DNA of 64,000 bases, from positions 43,824 to 107,823 of the forward strand of contig JBQELO010000013.1 of NCBI GenBank assembly GCA_052103955.1, read 5' to 3'. Shown one piece after another: positions 43,294-51,775 of the stretch; position 1 is the first letter of the stretch, and each line of letters begins with the position of its first letter. The notes beneath the pieces are model-generated. The model ran no database searches, was not told where the DNA came from, and was given only the letters and a program-made list of their open reading frames with translations. A program made the translations under genes and the position numbers. Origin of the DNA: Paenalcaligenes sp052103955. Lineage in GTDB: Bacteria; Pseudomonadota; Gammaproteobacteria; Burkholderiales; Burkholderiaceae_B.

Positions 43294-44817
43294 ATGAGCA
43301 CGACAACACAAAATCAGCCTACGGCGAAGATGTCGATTGCTACCATTGCCATCATGAACATCACGGCCGTGGTCAGCCTGCGCTTTCTACCATCTGAAGC
43401 TGAATATGGTTTAGGTTCTATATTCTTCTTCGCCTTTGCGGCACTAGTTTTCCTCATTCCCATGGCGTTAGTAGCTGCCGAACTTGCTACCACCTACCCT
43501 GAAAAAGGCGGTGTCTTTCGCTGGGTAAGTGAGGCCTTTGGCCCTAGACTAGGCTTTTTAGCCATGGCCATGGTGTGGATTGAGGTGATTCCCTACTTCC
43601 CTACTGTGCTGACCTTCGGCGCCGTATCCATTGCTTTTATTGATCCTACGGTTAGCGTGGCCGAATCTATCTCGGCTAACAAATGGTATATCACCGGTTT
43701 TGTGCTGATTGTGTATTGGATCTCTGTAGCCATTGCCTTACGCGGCGTAGGTATCTTTGCCAGCGTTTCAAAATGGTGCGGTATTGTGGGTACGATTATT
43801 CCTGCCGCTATTGTGACTATCCTAGGGTTTGCTTACCTAATTTTCAGCGGCAACAAGCCTTTGGTTGAACTGTCTTGGGACGCGCTGATGCCCGACTTCA
43901 GCAACTTCAGTACGGTGGTGTTGGCTGCCAGCATTTTCCTTGCCTATGCGGGGATGGAAATGAACGCCGTACACGTGAAGGACATGGACAACCCCACTAA
44001 GAAATACCCCATCGCTATCACCATAGCGTCCTTGGGTACAGTGGCTATTTTCCTACTCAGCACGCTAGGTATTGCCTTCATTGTGCCCGCTCAAGATATC
44101 AACCTCACCCAAAGCTTACTGTTAGCCTACGACCTGCTGTTCAAATGGTTAGGTGCTCCATGGCTAGGTTCTATTGTCGCGGTCATGCTGGCTTTTGGCG
44201 TGTTGGGCGGTGTGGTGACATGGATTGCAGGCCCCAACACAGGGGTACTAGCCGTCGCCAAAGCTGGCTATCTGCCCCGCTGGTTCCAAAAAACCAATAA
44301 GCATGGCATGGGTGTGAACCTCATGCTGGTGCAGGCTGTGATCGTGTCCATTTTATCTATCACCTTCGTGGTTATGCCATCGGTACAGGCTGCCTTCCAG
44401 ATTCTGTCGCAGCTTACCGTGATCCTATACTTGGTGATGTATTTACTGATGTTCGCAGCGGGTATTCGCCTACGCCGCACTCAACCAGATCGCCCTCGCC
44501 CCTATCGTGCCCCTGCCATGTACTTGTGGGCCTCTCTGGGTTTCCTAGGTTCGCTAATCGCTTTTGGACTAAGCTTTGTCCCCCCTAGCCAAATCGCCGT
44601 AGGTAGCCCCACCTCGTACTTCTTGTACTTGGTCGTTTTGGTGGTGATCTTTGTGGCTATACCGCTGATTATTTATGCCCAACGTAAACCTAGTTGGCGT
44701 GACCCTAACTCTGACTTTGAACCCTTTACGTGGGAAGTTAACGCTGCTGCCACCGCCGCTACATCTAGCTCGGCTCCAACGGCAAGTAACACCCACACAG
44801 GAGCAGGAAAGTGTTAG
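43294..44817 (+). CDS. gadC: Glutamate/GABA antiporter
   Basis: A 507-residue APC-superfamily permease with 12 helices. The N-terminal region (IMNITAVVSLRFLPSEAEYGLGSIFFF) and YPEKGGVFRWVSEAFGPRLGF match GadC-type antiporters. It exchanges intracellular GABA for external glutamate. The stop is overlapped by the glutaminase start. A C-terminal extension after about residue 470 is Ala/Thr/Ser-rich, possibly the pH plug seen in GadC. Confidence 0.93.
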   Translation: MSTTTQNQPTAKMSIATIAIMNITAVVSLRFLPSEAEYGLGSIFFFAFAALVFLIPMALVAAELATTYPEKGGVFRWVSEAFGPRLGFLAMAMVWIEVIPYFPTVLTFGAVSIAFIDPTVSVAESISANKWYITGFVLIVYWISVAIALRGVGIFASVSKWCGIVGTIIPAAIVTILGFAYLIFSGNKPLVELSWDALMPDFSNFSTVVLAASIFLAYAGMEMNAVHVKDMDNPTKKYPIAITIASLGTVAIFLLSTLGIAFIVPAQDINLTQSLLLAYDLLFKWLGAPWLGSIVAVMLAFGVLGGVVTWIAGPNTGVLAVAKAGYLPRWFQKTNKHGMGVNLMLVQAVIVSILSITFVVMPSVQAAFQILSQLTVILYLVMYLLMFAAGIRLRRTQPDRPRPYRAPAMYLWASLGFLGSLIAFGLSFVPPSQIAVGSPTSYFLYLVVLVVIFVAIPLIIYAQRKPSWRDPNSDFEPFTWEVNAAATAATSSSAPTASNTHTGAGKC

Positions 44818-45743
44818 ATCTCACCACCCTACAATCCGTCGTAGAGCAGGCACATCGCGAGTTTGGGCAAGCTCCTGGTGGCGCCAATGCTGATTACATT
44901 CCTTTTCTGGCCAACATCCCTAGCGACCTTTCGGCTCTCGCCGTGGTCACCGCCAATGGAGATGTTATTTCCTCGGGTGACATACACTACCGCTTTGCCA
45001 TAGAGTCTATTTCTAAGGTATGCACTCTGGCCTTAGCCCTTGAAGACTGGGGGGCACAAGTCGTACAGCAAAAAATTGGAGCCGATGCCACCGGCATGCC
45101 TTTTAATTCTGTCATGGCCTTAGAGTTACACAGCGGCAAACCCTTATCCCCTCTGGTGAATGCTGGTGCTATTGCCAGCGCTAGCCTGATCAAAGCCAAA
45201 AACACTGAAGATCGCTGGAACCGCATTCTGGACATGCAGCGTAAATTGGGATCACCACAAATCAAGCTGTCCAACCCGCTTAATGAGTCCGAGCAAAGCA
45301 CCAACTTTCATAACCGTGCTATTGCTTGGTTGCTGTATTCGGCGGGGTACTTGTACTGCGATCCGATGGAGGCATGTGATGTATACACCCGCCAATGCTC
45401 TACCCTACTCACTACGGTAGAACTCGCCACCATGGGAGCAACTCTTGCCACAGGCGGCATTAACCCCCTTAGCAAAGAACGTGTGCTTAGCTCAGACAAT
45501 ACTCCCCGCATTCTGGCCGATATGACCATGGAGGGGTTGTATGACACCTCGGGGGATTGGGCCTACACCGTAGGTCTGCCCGGCAAAAGCGGTGTGGGTG
45601 GCGGTATTCTGGCCGTGGTACCCGGTGTGATGGGTATTGCAGCGTTTTCGCCCCCTTTGGATGAGGTAGGCAACAGCGTACGAGGGCAAAAAATGGTTGC
45701 CTCTGTGGCTAATACACTGGGCTACAACCTGTATAAAAGCTAA
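44811..45743 (+). CDS. glsA: Glutaminase
   Basis: A 310-residue serine-type glutaminase of the YbaS/YneH family: the catalytic Ser66-x-x-Lys69 lies in AIESISKV, with FNSVMALELHSGKPLSPLVNAGAIAS and GKSGVGGGILAVVPG as further signatures. It starts with GTG, preceded by GGAGCAGGAA, and overlaps the gadC stop (GTGTTAG). It makes glutamate plus ammonia from glutamine, feeding decarboxylase and neutralising acid, like YbaS with GadC. Confidence 0.95.
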   Translation: MLDLTTLQSVVEQAHREFGQAPGGANADYIPFLANIPSDLSALAVVTANGDVISSGDIHYRFAIESISKVCTLALALEDWGAQVVQQKIGADATGMPFNSVMALELHSGKPLSPLVNAGAIASASLIKAKNTEDRWNRILDMQRKLGSPQIKLSNPLNESEQSTNFHNRAIAWLLYSAGYLYCDPMEACDVYTRQCSTLLTTVELATMGATLATGGINPLSKERVLSSDNTPRILADMTMEGLYDTSGDWAYTVGLPGKSGVGGGILAVVPGVMGIAAFSPPLDEVGNSVRGQKMVASVANTLGYNLYKS

Positions 45744-45769
45744 CCTGACGTAGCAAGAAGCATCCACCA

Positions 45770-45799
45770 AAAAGGCCCTGTATAACTACAGGGCCTTTT
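45770..45799. terminator. Bidirectional terminator after the gad/glutaminase operon
   Basis: AAAAGGCCCTGTA, loop TAAC and TACAGGGCCTTTT form a perfect 13-bp stem with A/T-rich ends, between the glutaminase and the convergent DUF1641 gene. Confidence 0.88.
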
Positions 45800-45814
45800 A
45801 CATGCTCTCGCTGC

Positions 45815-46273
45815 TTAATCTACCGTGCCATCTAGCGGCGGAGTAGACATACCCTTACCAAGCACGCCGGCTACCGTAAATAAAAATGCCAAGCCACGTC
45901 GCACTTCAGGATCACGCGCCAAGCGCCATAAGCCCATGATAGAAGGCGGCTCTTTCATGTCTGCCACCTGCGCGTGTGCCATGCGTGCCGCATTGCCTGC
46001 TGTCCACACCGCCCCCGTCACATCATCAAAGGCTTTGGCCATTTTCTCTACCATGTAGGCATCCGTCATATCTACGACGTCAGCAGTCACGGAAGCCAAA
46101 TCCACCAGCTTGTTTAGCCTCCCTCCCGCCAGCAATGGCGCAACTTTAGCCATCAACTCTTCCAAGCCCTGTAGCGCTGCCTCATTACCCAGCACAGCAT
46201 CAAAAGGGGTAGACGCTGCTTTTTCAGGGGTGATGTTTAGGGTGTTGTGCCCAGTATTTTCAATATTCGTCAT
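45815..46273 (-). CDS. DUF1641 protein
   Basis: From the ATG at 46273 (AAGGAG 7 nt upstream) the protein has 152 residues. The core ALQGLEELMAKVAPLLAGGRLNKLVDLASVTADVVDMTDAYMVEKM and LWRLARDPEVRRGLAFLFTVAGVLG match DUF1641, a family often next to sulfide:quinone reductase-like flavoproteins. Function unknown; possibly membrane docking or stabilisation of the flavoprotein. It lies 33 bp after that gene. Confidence 0.88.
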   Translation of the reverse strand: MTNIENTGHNTLNITPEKAASTPFDAVLGNEAALQGLEELMAKVAPLLAGGRLNKLVDLASVTADVVDMTDAYMVEKMAKAFDDVTGAVWTAGNAARMAHAQVADMKEPPSIMGLWRLARDPEVRRGLAFLFTVAGVLGKGMSTPPLDGTVD

Positions 46274-46306
46274 CGTAATCTCCTTTATCTCGTTCAATGC
46301 TTAGGC

Positions 46307-47497
46307 TTACACCAACCCACGAGCCACTGCCCAGTACGCACCACGGTTAAAGCCCTTACGCATCAACCCGCCCAATTTGGTAGGTGGTGTAGGCTGCACA
46401 TCAACGTTGTAGTCGTACCAAAGCGGCATACCGTCTTCTAGCCCCATCTGCGCAATCGCAACGACTTTGCCATCGTACGCAGCACAAATACGGCCATGCC
46501 TAATTTCAGACGCCACGTTGTTCACCACTACCGGAGACTGGCTATGGCACGAACCACCTGCTTTACTGACAGGTAAATCGACGGTATCACCCAACACATA
46601 CACGTTTTCCAAGCCCAGCACTTTCATGCTTTCGTGATCGGTAGGCAACCACCCTTCGTTATCAGCGGCTTGGGAAATTCCGGCTTTCCTCACGGCCTCT
46701 ACGGCATGAATAGGTGGTGTAGCCATCAAGATATCGAAGTTTTCTTCTTGTCCCTCAGCCGAGTAAGCAATGTTTCTAGAGGGGTCTACCCTATCCAAAG
46801 TAAAACCACGCTGGTGCTTGATACCTCGTTGTTCAAAAATCGTCGGCAATACTTCGCAGGTATCTTTCTGCAGGAACAAACAATTACGCAACAACTGTGC
46901 AACAGTAGGATAGGTGTACACGATTTCAATTTGATCGCGCACACCGCGCTTACGCAGCAAATCATCCAACATTAAGGTGGTTTCAATAGGCGCAATCCCA
47001 CACTGGTGCGGTACGTTGTGCGTTTTGGGGAAAGTCACCGTAATGAAAATTCGGCCTTTTTCTATGCTGGCTAATTTATCAGCCAGTTGTCTGGCTGGCG
47101 CATGCTGGTAGAAATGATCCCCTGCTTCTTTTAACCCCTCGATTTTCTCAGGTGCAGGTATACATCCTGTAGAGATAATCAGGTGGTCATAATCGATCTT
47201 CTTACCGCTGCGACAATGCACTTTATTAGAGGCAAAATCAAACTGCATGACCTCTTCAAGTTGGAAGTCAATTTCCGGACGCAACAAACTACGTTGCGGC
47301 CTACGCAGCTCGTCACGAAAGAAGCTATTAAAGGCCACATACATGAACGCTGGCTTGTAATAATGCCAAGGCGAGTTCGAAATCATCGTGATTTTCACCT
47401 TCTTGGCACGGATTTCAGGATACAGCTTATTCACTAAATGATTGGCCGTCATGGTGCCGCCAATCCCACCACCCACAATCAAAATATGATGCGCCAT
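46307..47497 (-). CDS. Sulfide:quinone reductase-like FAD-dependent oxidoreductase
   Basis: From the ATG at 47497 (AAAGGAGA upstream) the protein has 396 residues. N-terminal FAD-binding HILIVGGGIGGTMTANHL, then STGCIPAPEKIEG, and a C-terminal NVYVLGDTVDLPVSKAGGSCHSQSPVV. Cys residues in NVPHQCGIAP and SCHSQ lie where SQR enzymes carry their reactive pair. It should oxidise sulfide to polysulfide and pass electrons to quinone at the membrane face. TetR-type operators precede it. Confidence 0.88.
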   Translation of the reverse strand: MAHHILIVGGGIGGTMTANHLVNKLYPEIRAKKVKITMISNSPWHYYKPAFMYVAFNSFFRDELRRPQRSLLRPEIDFQLEEVMQFDFASNKVHCRSGKKIDYDHLIISTGCIPAPEKIEGLKEAGDHFYQHAPARQLADKLASIEKGRIFITVTFPKTHNVPHQCGIAPIETTLMLDDLLRKRGVRDQIEIVYTYPTVAQLLRNCLFLQKDTCEVLPTIFEQRGIKHQRGFTLDRVDPSRNIAYSAEGQEENFDILMATPPIHAVEAVRKAGISQAADNEGWLPTDHESMKVLGLENVYVLGDTVDLPVSKAGGSCHSQSPVVVNNVASEIRHGRICAAYDGKVVAIAQMGLEDGMPLWYDYNVDVQPTPPTKLGGLMRKGFNRGAYWAVARGLV

Positions 47498-47523
47498 TGA
47501 TGTCTCCTTTCTTGTCATAAAAA

Positions 47524-47543
47524 TAGAACGAACATTCGTTCTA
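47524..47543. promoter_or_regulatory. TetR operator before the SQR-like gene
   Basis: TAGAACGAACATTCGTTCTA has perfect 9-bp arms around a CA centre, 26 bp before the SQR-like start. A near copy at 48223-48242 precedes the adjacent tetR. Confidence 0.8.
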
Positions 47544-47606
47544 ATCTCTGGTATAAAAAAACGAGCTGCTACTACAACCCGTTTCTCGCACTACTACCTC
47601 GTCGTA

Positions 47607-48212
47607 TTAGTGCTGTACTGCAGCCCACGTACGCGACCACAATTCATCAAAATAATGCTCTAACGTCTGTTCTACTAGCCCATCTAAGCGCAAGCATACT
47701 AATCGTATCGCCGCCCCATAAACCAGTGCTCCAGCCACCGATGCATCCATCATCGGGATCTCGCCCTCTTCTATACCTTTCAACACAAACCGGCGCATAC
47801 GCACAAAGGCCGATGCTGAACAAATGGATTTTTCCGTAGGTAAAAACTCTTTATGTCGGGCATGAATAATAAAACCCATTGCATCTGGGTCTGAATCTGT
47901 CAACTCAAACAACATACCTACTACAGCTTTGCAGCGTTGCTCGGCACTAGCATGGCTAGACTCAATATCATCCAACAACCGGTTCATACCAGACAACAGA
48001 TGGTCAAACAACGCACGGGCAATCCCTGCTTTATCGGTAAAGTGATGGTACACAAACCCCACTGACACATCGGCTGCTGCCACAATTTCATGAACCGAGG
48101 TACTGAAGTAACCCTTCTCATTAAACAAGCGCAGGGCTGCTCTCAATATGGCCTCGTGACGAGGGGCCATTTCAGGAAACAGACTACAGGTTTTTTCAGT
48201 TAGTTCAATCAT
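47607..48212 (-). CDS. TetR-family regulator of the SQR/DUF1641 genes
   Basis: A 201-residue TetR protein; HTH in ALRLFNEKGYFSTSVHEIVAAADVSVGFVYHHFTDKAGIARALF (about 25-70). Several cysteines occur (Cys9, Cys93, and others), so a thiol-based sulfide response is possible but unproven. It is upstream of and co-directional with the SQR-like gene; matching palindromes sit before both. Confidence 0.92.
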   Translation of the reverse strand: MIELTEKTCSLFPEMAPRHEAILRAALRLFNEKGYFSTSVHEIVAAADVSVGFVYHHFTDKAGIARALFDHLLSGMNRLLDDIESSHASAEQRCKAVVGMLFELTDSDPDAMGFIIHARHKEFLPTEKSICSASAFVRMRRFVLKGIEEGEIPMMDASVAGALVYGAAIRLVCLRLDGLVEQTLEHYFDELWSRTWAAVQH

Positions 48213-48222
48213 GAAGCAATTA

Positions 48223-48242
48223 TAGAATGAATATTCGTTTTA
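48223..48242. promoter_or_regulatory. TetR operator before its own gene
   Basis: TAGAATGAATATTCGTTTTA matches the site at 47524-47543 at 17 of 20 positions and lies 11 bp upstream of the tetR ATG. The two sites together define TAGAAYGAAYATTCGTTYTA as the probable operator. Confidence 0.75.
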
Positions 48243-48329
48243 TGAAATTGAGAATCACAAGAAGACAACCACATCTGTATTTTATTGCTTACTTGGCAGC
48301 CTAGCTGCGTTACATGCGTAACACCACCC

Positions 48330-49250
48330 TCATTTAACGGGCAATGATAGTTCTTCGGCTATAGCCTGCCCTATGGATGCAATCGCTGCATTGCGCGCCT
48401 CAATGGGAGCATCCGTTTCAGTGATATACACAGCGACTACTAGGGGTGCATGCTGCGTAGGCCACAGCACCGCCGCTACCCCACGCGTCCCGTACTCTGC
48501 ACTACCGCTTCTATCTGCCACCAACCAATCGCTAGGCACACCCGCACGTAATAAAGGCCCCGCCACCTCGTTCGCCGCCAACCAGCCCACTAACTGTTCA
48601 CGCATAGTTGGGGTTAGCGCGGAGTCCAACAATAATGCGCGCATAGTGGCCACCATTGCAGACGGCGTAGTGGTATCGCGCTCATCCCCTGGCGTAGCCT
48701 CGTTCAACTCTGGCTCCATCCTATCGAGTCGGGTGCTCTGATCACCAATACTGCGCAGAAATGACGTTACGGCGGTAGGGCCGCCCAATACATTCAACAC
48801 AAGATTAACAGCCGTATTATCACTACTACGCAATGTAATCTCGCACAGCTGAAAGGCTGACAGCGTCTGTCCTACCAGCTCTTTAGTCACTGGTGCATAC
48901 GTCTGTATATCGTCGGGCTGCAGCAAAATTGGGCTATGCAGCAACGGCTCACCGTGCTGTAACAGTGCTGCGCACACTAGCGTTTTAGCGGTACTAGCCA
49001 TAGGAAAACGTTCGTCTGCTCTATAGAGCCACGACTGCCCGCTACCGGTATCCACTACAGCCACACCCACGCGTGCCTGCAACTGCTCTTCTATTGCTGC
49101 CGCTCTTTGCAAAATAGGCCCCTTGCTGCTGGCCTGCGCTTGCCCCAATGTTACAAGGCTTGCTACAGCCAACACCAAAGAGGCCATATAACCGTAAAAC
49201 GTAGTGCTGTCAGTGCGGGCTAAGGTACGTGTGAAGAATCTATGCAACAT
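48330..49250 (-). CDS. Class A beta-lactamase with RSG (carbenicillinase-type) motif
   Basis: From the ATG at 49250 (AAGGAG 10 nt upstream) the protein has 306 residues. It has an N-terminal signal region, the nucleophile motif STAK (Ser86/Lys89), SDN at 143-145, the deacylating Glu in EPELNEA (Glu179, with Asn183), and RSG at 247-249 where most class A enzymes have KTG or KSG. Cys93 and Cys136 sit where TEM has its disulfide. RSG/RTG is known from CARB/PSE carbenicillinases and relatives. All catalytic residues are present, so a periplasmic penicillinase is expected. Co-directional with an upstream PACE gene. Confidence 0.93.
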   Translation of the reverse strand: MLHRFFTRTLARTDSTTFYGYMASLVLAVASLVTLGQAQASSKGPILQRAAAIEEQLQARVGVAVVDTGSGQSWLYRADERFPMASTAKTLVCAALLQHGEPLLHSPILLQPDDIQTYAPVTKELVGQTLSAFQLCEITLRSSDNTAVNLVLNVLGGPTAVTSFLRSIGDQSTRLDRMEPELNEATPGDERDTTTPSAMVATMRALLLDSALTPTMREQLVGWLAANEVAGPLLRAGVPSDWLVADRSGSAEYGTRGVAAVLWPTQHAPLVVAVYITETDAPIEARNAAIASIGQAIAEELSLPVK

Positions 49251-49295
49251 AGGGACGAGCTCCTTATAACTGGCTCCCCACACATTGCTTTGTTG

Positions 49296-49742
49296 CTATG
49301 ACTCGGCCGGTGCCTGGGGTACCTGATGAGGAAGTACAAAAATTTTGTCAAAGCCTAAGGTAAAGAAAAATGTATAGACTAAGAAAAAGACTAACAAAGT
49401 AACTTCCATCATGAAAGCCGTCCACACACCCACGCCATACCACAGCATATAAATAGGCAAACAAATCAGGATTAAACCGCCCTCAAAACCAATGGCATGC
49501 GCACAACGCAACCTCAAGGTTCTATCCATGACTTGATTGCGGCGCTCCCAGGCTTCAAACAGGCTGTTGTAGGTGTAATTCCATGCCACAGCAGCAGCCG
49601 AAACCATCACCGCTACCGGCAATGAGTCATCTGCCCCGCTTTCACTGAGCGCCATCAAAATAAGGGTAGAAAACAGAATCGCAAAAACTTCAAAAATGCC
49701 TACATACACGAGGCGGCGTTTAAAAGGACTCAGGGTGATCAA
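49296..49742 (-). CDS. PACE-family (AceI-like) efflux transporter
   Basis: A four-helix protein with two tandem BTP repeats (RRLVYVGIFEVFAILFSTLIL, then AAVAWNYTYNSLFEAWE; second repeat CAHAIGFEGGLILICLPIY and GFDKIF). PACE pumps export chlorhexidine, acriflavine and short diamines. I place the start at the TTG at 49742 because GGAG lies 6 nt upstream and it gives the usual length of about 149 residues. The open frame continues to 49826, and the extra N-terminus has no family match. It lies 45 bp before the beta-lactamase gene. Confidence 0.82.
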   Translation of the reverse strand: MITLSPFKRRLVYVGIFEVFAILFSTLILMALSESGADDSLPVAVMVSAAAVAWNYTYNSLFEAWERRNQVMDRTLRLRCAHAIGFEGGLILICLPIYMLWYGVGVWTAFMMEVTLLVFFLVYTFFFTLGFDKIFVLPHQVPQAPAES

Positions 49743-49874
49743 TGTAAACTCCAGCGCGCTTTGGCATACAGCCAAAGCCCAACACCGGCCCGCCCCGGGT
49801 AATAAATAAACAAGAAGTAATGCCACGCACTATAACGAGCCACGGTTTCCGCTCGCGTTGGTTTTTTACCTTAT

Positions 49875-49888
49875 ACAAGAATGCTTGT
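49875..49888. promoter_or_regulatory. Dyad in the PACE/AraC divergent region
   Basis: ACAAG-AATG-CTTGT forms a 5-bp-arm dyad between the leftward PACE gene and the rightward AraC-type gene. It is a possible regulator site, weakly supported. Confidence 0.3.
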
Positions 49889-50011
49889 CAAAACGCTACG
49901 CGTTGTCTGCAAGCCAGATAACGACTACCCGCTTGCTTGTTTTCAACATAGCCCATTAAGATTACAACACATCTCCGCCTTTACTTATGCTAAGAGCAGG
50001 AACACTCGCTT

Positions 50012-50986
50012 ATGATGAAAGCCACACCATCCATTAGGCTTGGTAGCTTTTTACAAATGGCCCCCTACTTAGCGATGCGCGGAGTATCCCCGCTGGAGTT
50101 CTTCCGGCGCCTTGGTATCTCGGCCAACGTATTTCAAAACCCCGACATGTGGCTGCCTCGCACCGCCTGCTTTCATATCGCTAATGAAATGGCGGCCGCA
50201 GCCCAAGATGCCTTTGGCGGTGCCTACGTAGGACACCTCACCGAAATACGTTCGTTGGGCTTCTGGGGAGACAATATATTAGCCTCAGAAAACATCGCCC
50301 AGGCTTGTGCCATGGCATCAGCTCATGCTGCCTTGCTACATCAAGGGGGTGAAATCAAGATCGTCACTGAAGGCCGAACTACCAAACTCATACATCAGTT
50401 CACAGGCGAATACAGTGCTGACCCCAAACAGTTTATTTTGGGAAGCCTTGCGGTATTACGAAAAATCCCACTCATGGCAAAAGAACCTTCCGCCATACGG
50501 GTACACCTGACACACCCTAGAGCCAAGGGAGACGACTCACTAGAGGAGAGTTTAGGCCCTAACCTAATCATGGATGCTACCTACAACATGATAGAGTTCG
50601 ACCGCGACCTACTAGAGCTTCCTCTACATAACCCTCACGATGCAGCATGGCGTACCACCGAGGCCTTGAACTCTACCGTCAAAACAGCCGACATACTGAC
50701 CCAACGTCTCGCTGACCAAGAAAACGCCAAGCTCAGCAGTGTCTCAAAACACATAGGACTTTCATCTCGTACACTGCAACGCCGCCTTAAGTATTGTGGT
50801 GTAGATTTTGATGCATTACGAGATGAGACGCGTCGCACCGAAGCCCTACAACTCATCGCCAGTGGGAAATACAGCGCGACAGAAATTGCCTACATGGTGG
50901 GGTACAGCGACCCTGCCCACTTTACCCGAGCCTTCAAGCGCTGGACGGGCAATCCGCCTTCGCGCTACCCAAAGGCTGTCGCGTAG
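50012..50986 (+). CDS. AraC-family regulator with Arabinose_bd-type N-terminal domain
   Basis: A 324-residue regulator. The N-terminal 200 residues (LGSFLQMAPYLAMRGVSPLEFFRRLGI ...) resemble the OruR/ArgR-type ligand domain. The C-terminus has two HTH units (LSSVSKHIGLSSRTLQRRLKYCGVDF; SATEIAYMVGYSDPAHFTRAFKRWTG). It is divergent from the PACE/beta-lactamase genes and convergent with the outer-membrane protein gene; its targets are unknown. Confidence 0.9.
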   Translation: MMKATPSIRLGSFLQMAPYLAMRGVSPLEFFRRLGISANVFQNPDMWLPRTACFHIANEMAAAAQDAFGGAYVGHLTEIRSLGFWGDNILASENIAQACAMASAHAALLHQGGEIKIVTEGRTTKLIHQFTGEYSADPKQFILGSLAVLRKIPLMAKEPSAIRVHLTHPRAKGDDSLEESLGPNLIMDATYNMIEFDRDLLELPLHNPHDAAWRTTEALNSTVKTADILTQRLADQENAKLSSVSKHIGLSSRTLQRRLKYCGVDFDALRDETRRTEALQLIASGKYSATEIAYMVGYSDPAHFTRAFKRWTGNPPSRYPKAVA

Positions 50987-50995
50987 AAAACAGCA

Positions 50996-51763
50996 TCAGA
51001 ACGTAAAGCTTAGCCCCATAATGGGCCCTTTCTGAATCATGTCGTACCTAAAGCCGTGCCTACTGTAATCTACTCCCTGAATACGGTATCCCAGCACAGC
51101 CGAAAGATTATCTTTGAATTGATAACCTAGGCCGGCCACCACATCCCAATCCAAATCCGCCTGCCCTGCGCCTATATTGCCCCAACCGGTTAGGTAGGCT
51201 CTATCGGTTAGAAAGTACGACCCCTTCACCCCGGCCACCACATCCACCCATGTCGCGCTATCGCGCTTGCTTACCTGATCCAGAAGGCCGCCATGGAATG
51301 TAAGTTTGGTACTCACACTCCACACGCGCACACCCGCAATCACATCCAAAACGGCAGCATCGGTACGTAATACCGAGTAACCGCCCCCCAGCAAACCTGA
51401 AAAGGCTTGTGAGCTCACCCCTATTTCACGCAACGACACACCTTGGGGCGCTGAGTCTTTAATAGAAGTTTTGGTATAGGCCACATCTGCAAAAATACTG
51501 TATGGGCCACGCCTAGCTTCGACTATGCCCATGAAAGCAAAATCCAACTCGTTGAAAATCTGCCCAAAATCAGACTTCACTTTTGCAGCAGGAAGGTTAA
51601 ACTGCCCCACCTTCCCCTGAATACCGGCCATCCAAAAATAAGGACTCACGCTCACCTGCCATTCAGAGGCAGAGCGAGCACTAGAAGCCGTATCTGCCAC
51701 CGCCACCGAAGCAGCGCACAACAGGGACAGACCCACCATAGGCCGTAGAGAAGAAAGAGCCAT
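50996..51763 (-). CDS. Predicted outer-membrane beta-barrel protein
   Basis: A 255-residue exported protein with a signal peptide cleaved after about VAVA. Alternating amphipathic strands run throughout and it ends MGLSFTF with a C-terminal phenylalanine recognised by the BAM machinery. WQVSVSPYFWMAGIQGKVG resembles barrel proteins annotated only as hypothetical OMPs. It is the last gene of the DUF1254/phosphatase operon. Confidence 0.8.
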   Translation of the reverse strand: MALSSLRPMVGLSLLCAASVAVADTASSARSASEWQVSVSPYFWMAGIQGKVGQFNLPAAKVKSDFGQIFNELDFAFMGIVEARRGPYSIFADVAYTKTSIKDSAPQGVSLREIGVSSQAFSGLLGGGYSVLRTDAAVLDVIAGVRVWSVSTKLTFHGGLLDQVSKRDSATWVDVVAGVKGSYFLTDRAYLTGWGNIGAGQADLDWDVVAGLGYQFKDNLSAVLGYRIQGVDYSRHGFRYDMIQKGPIMGLSFTF

Positions 51764-51775
51764 GATTGTCCCTTA

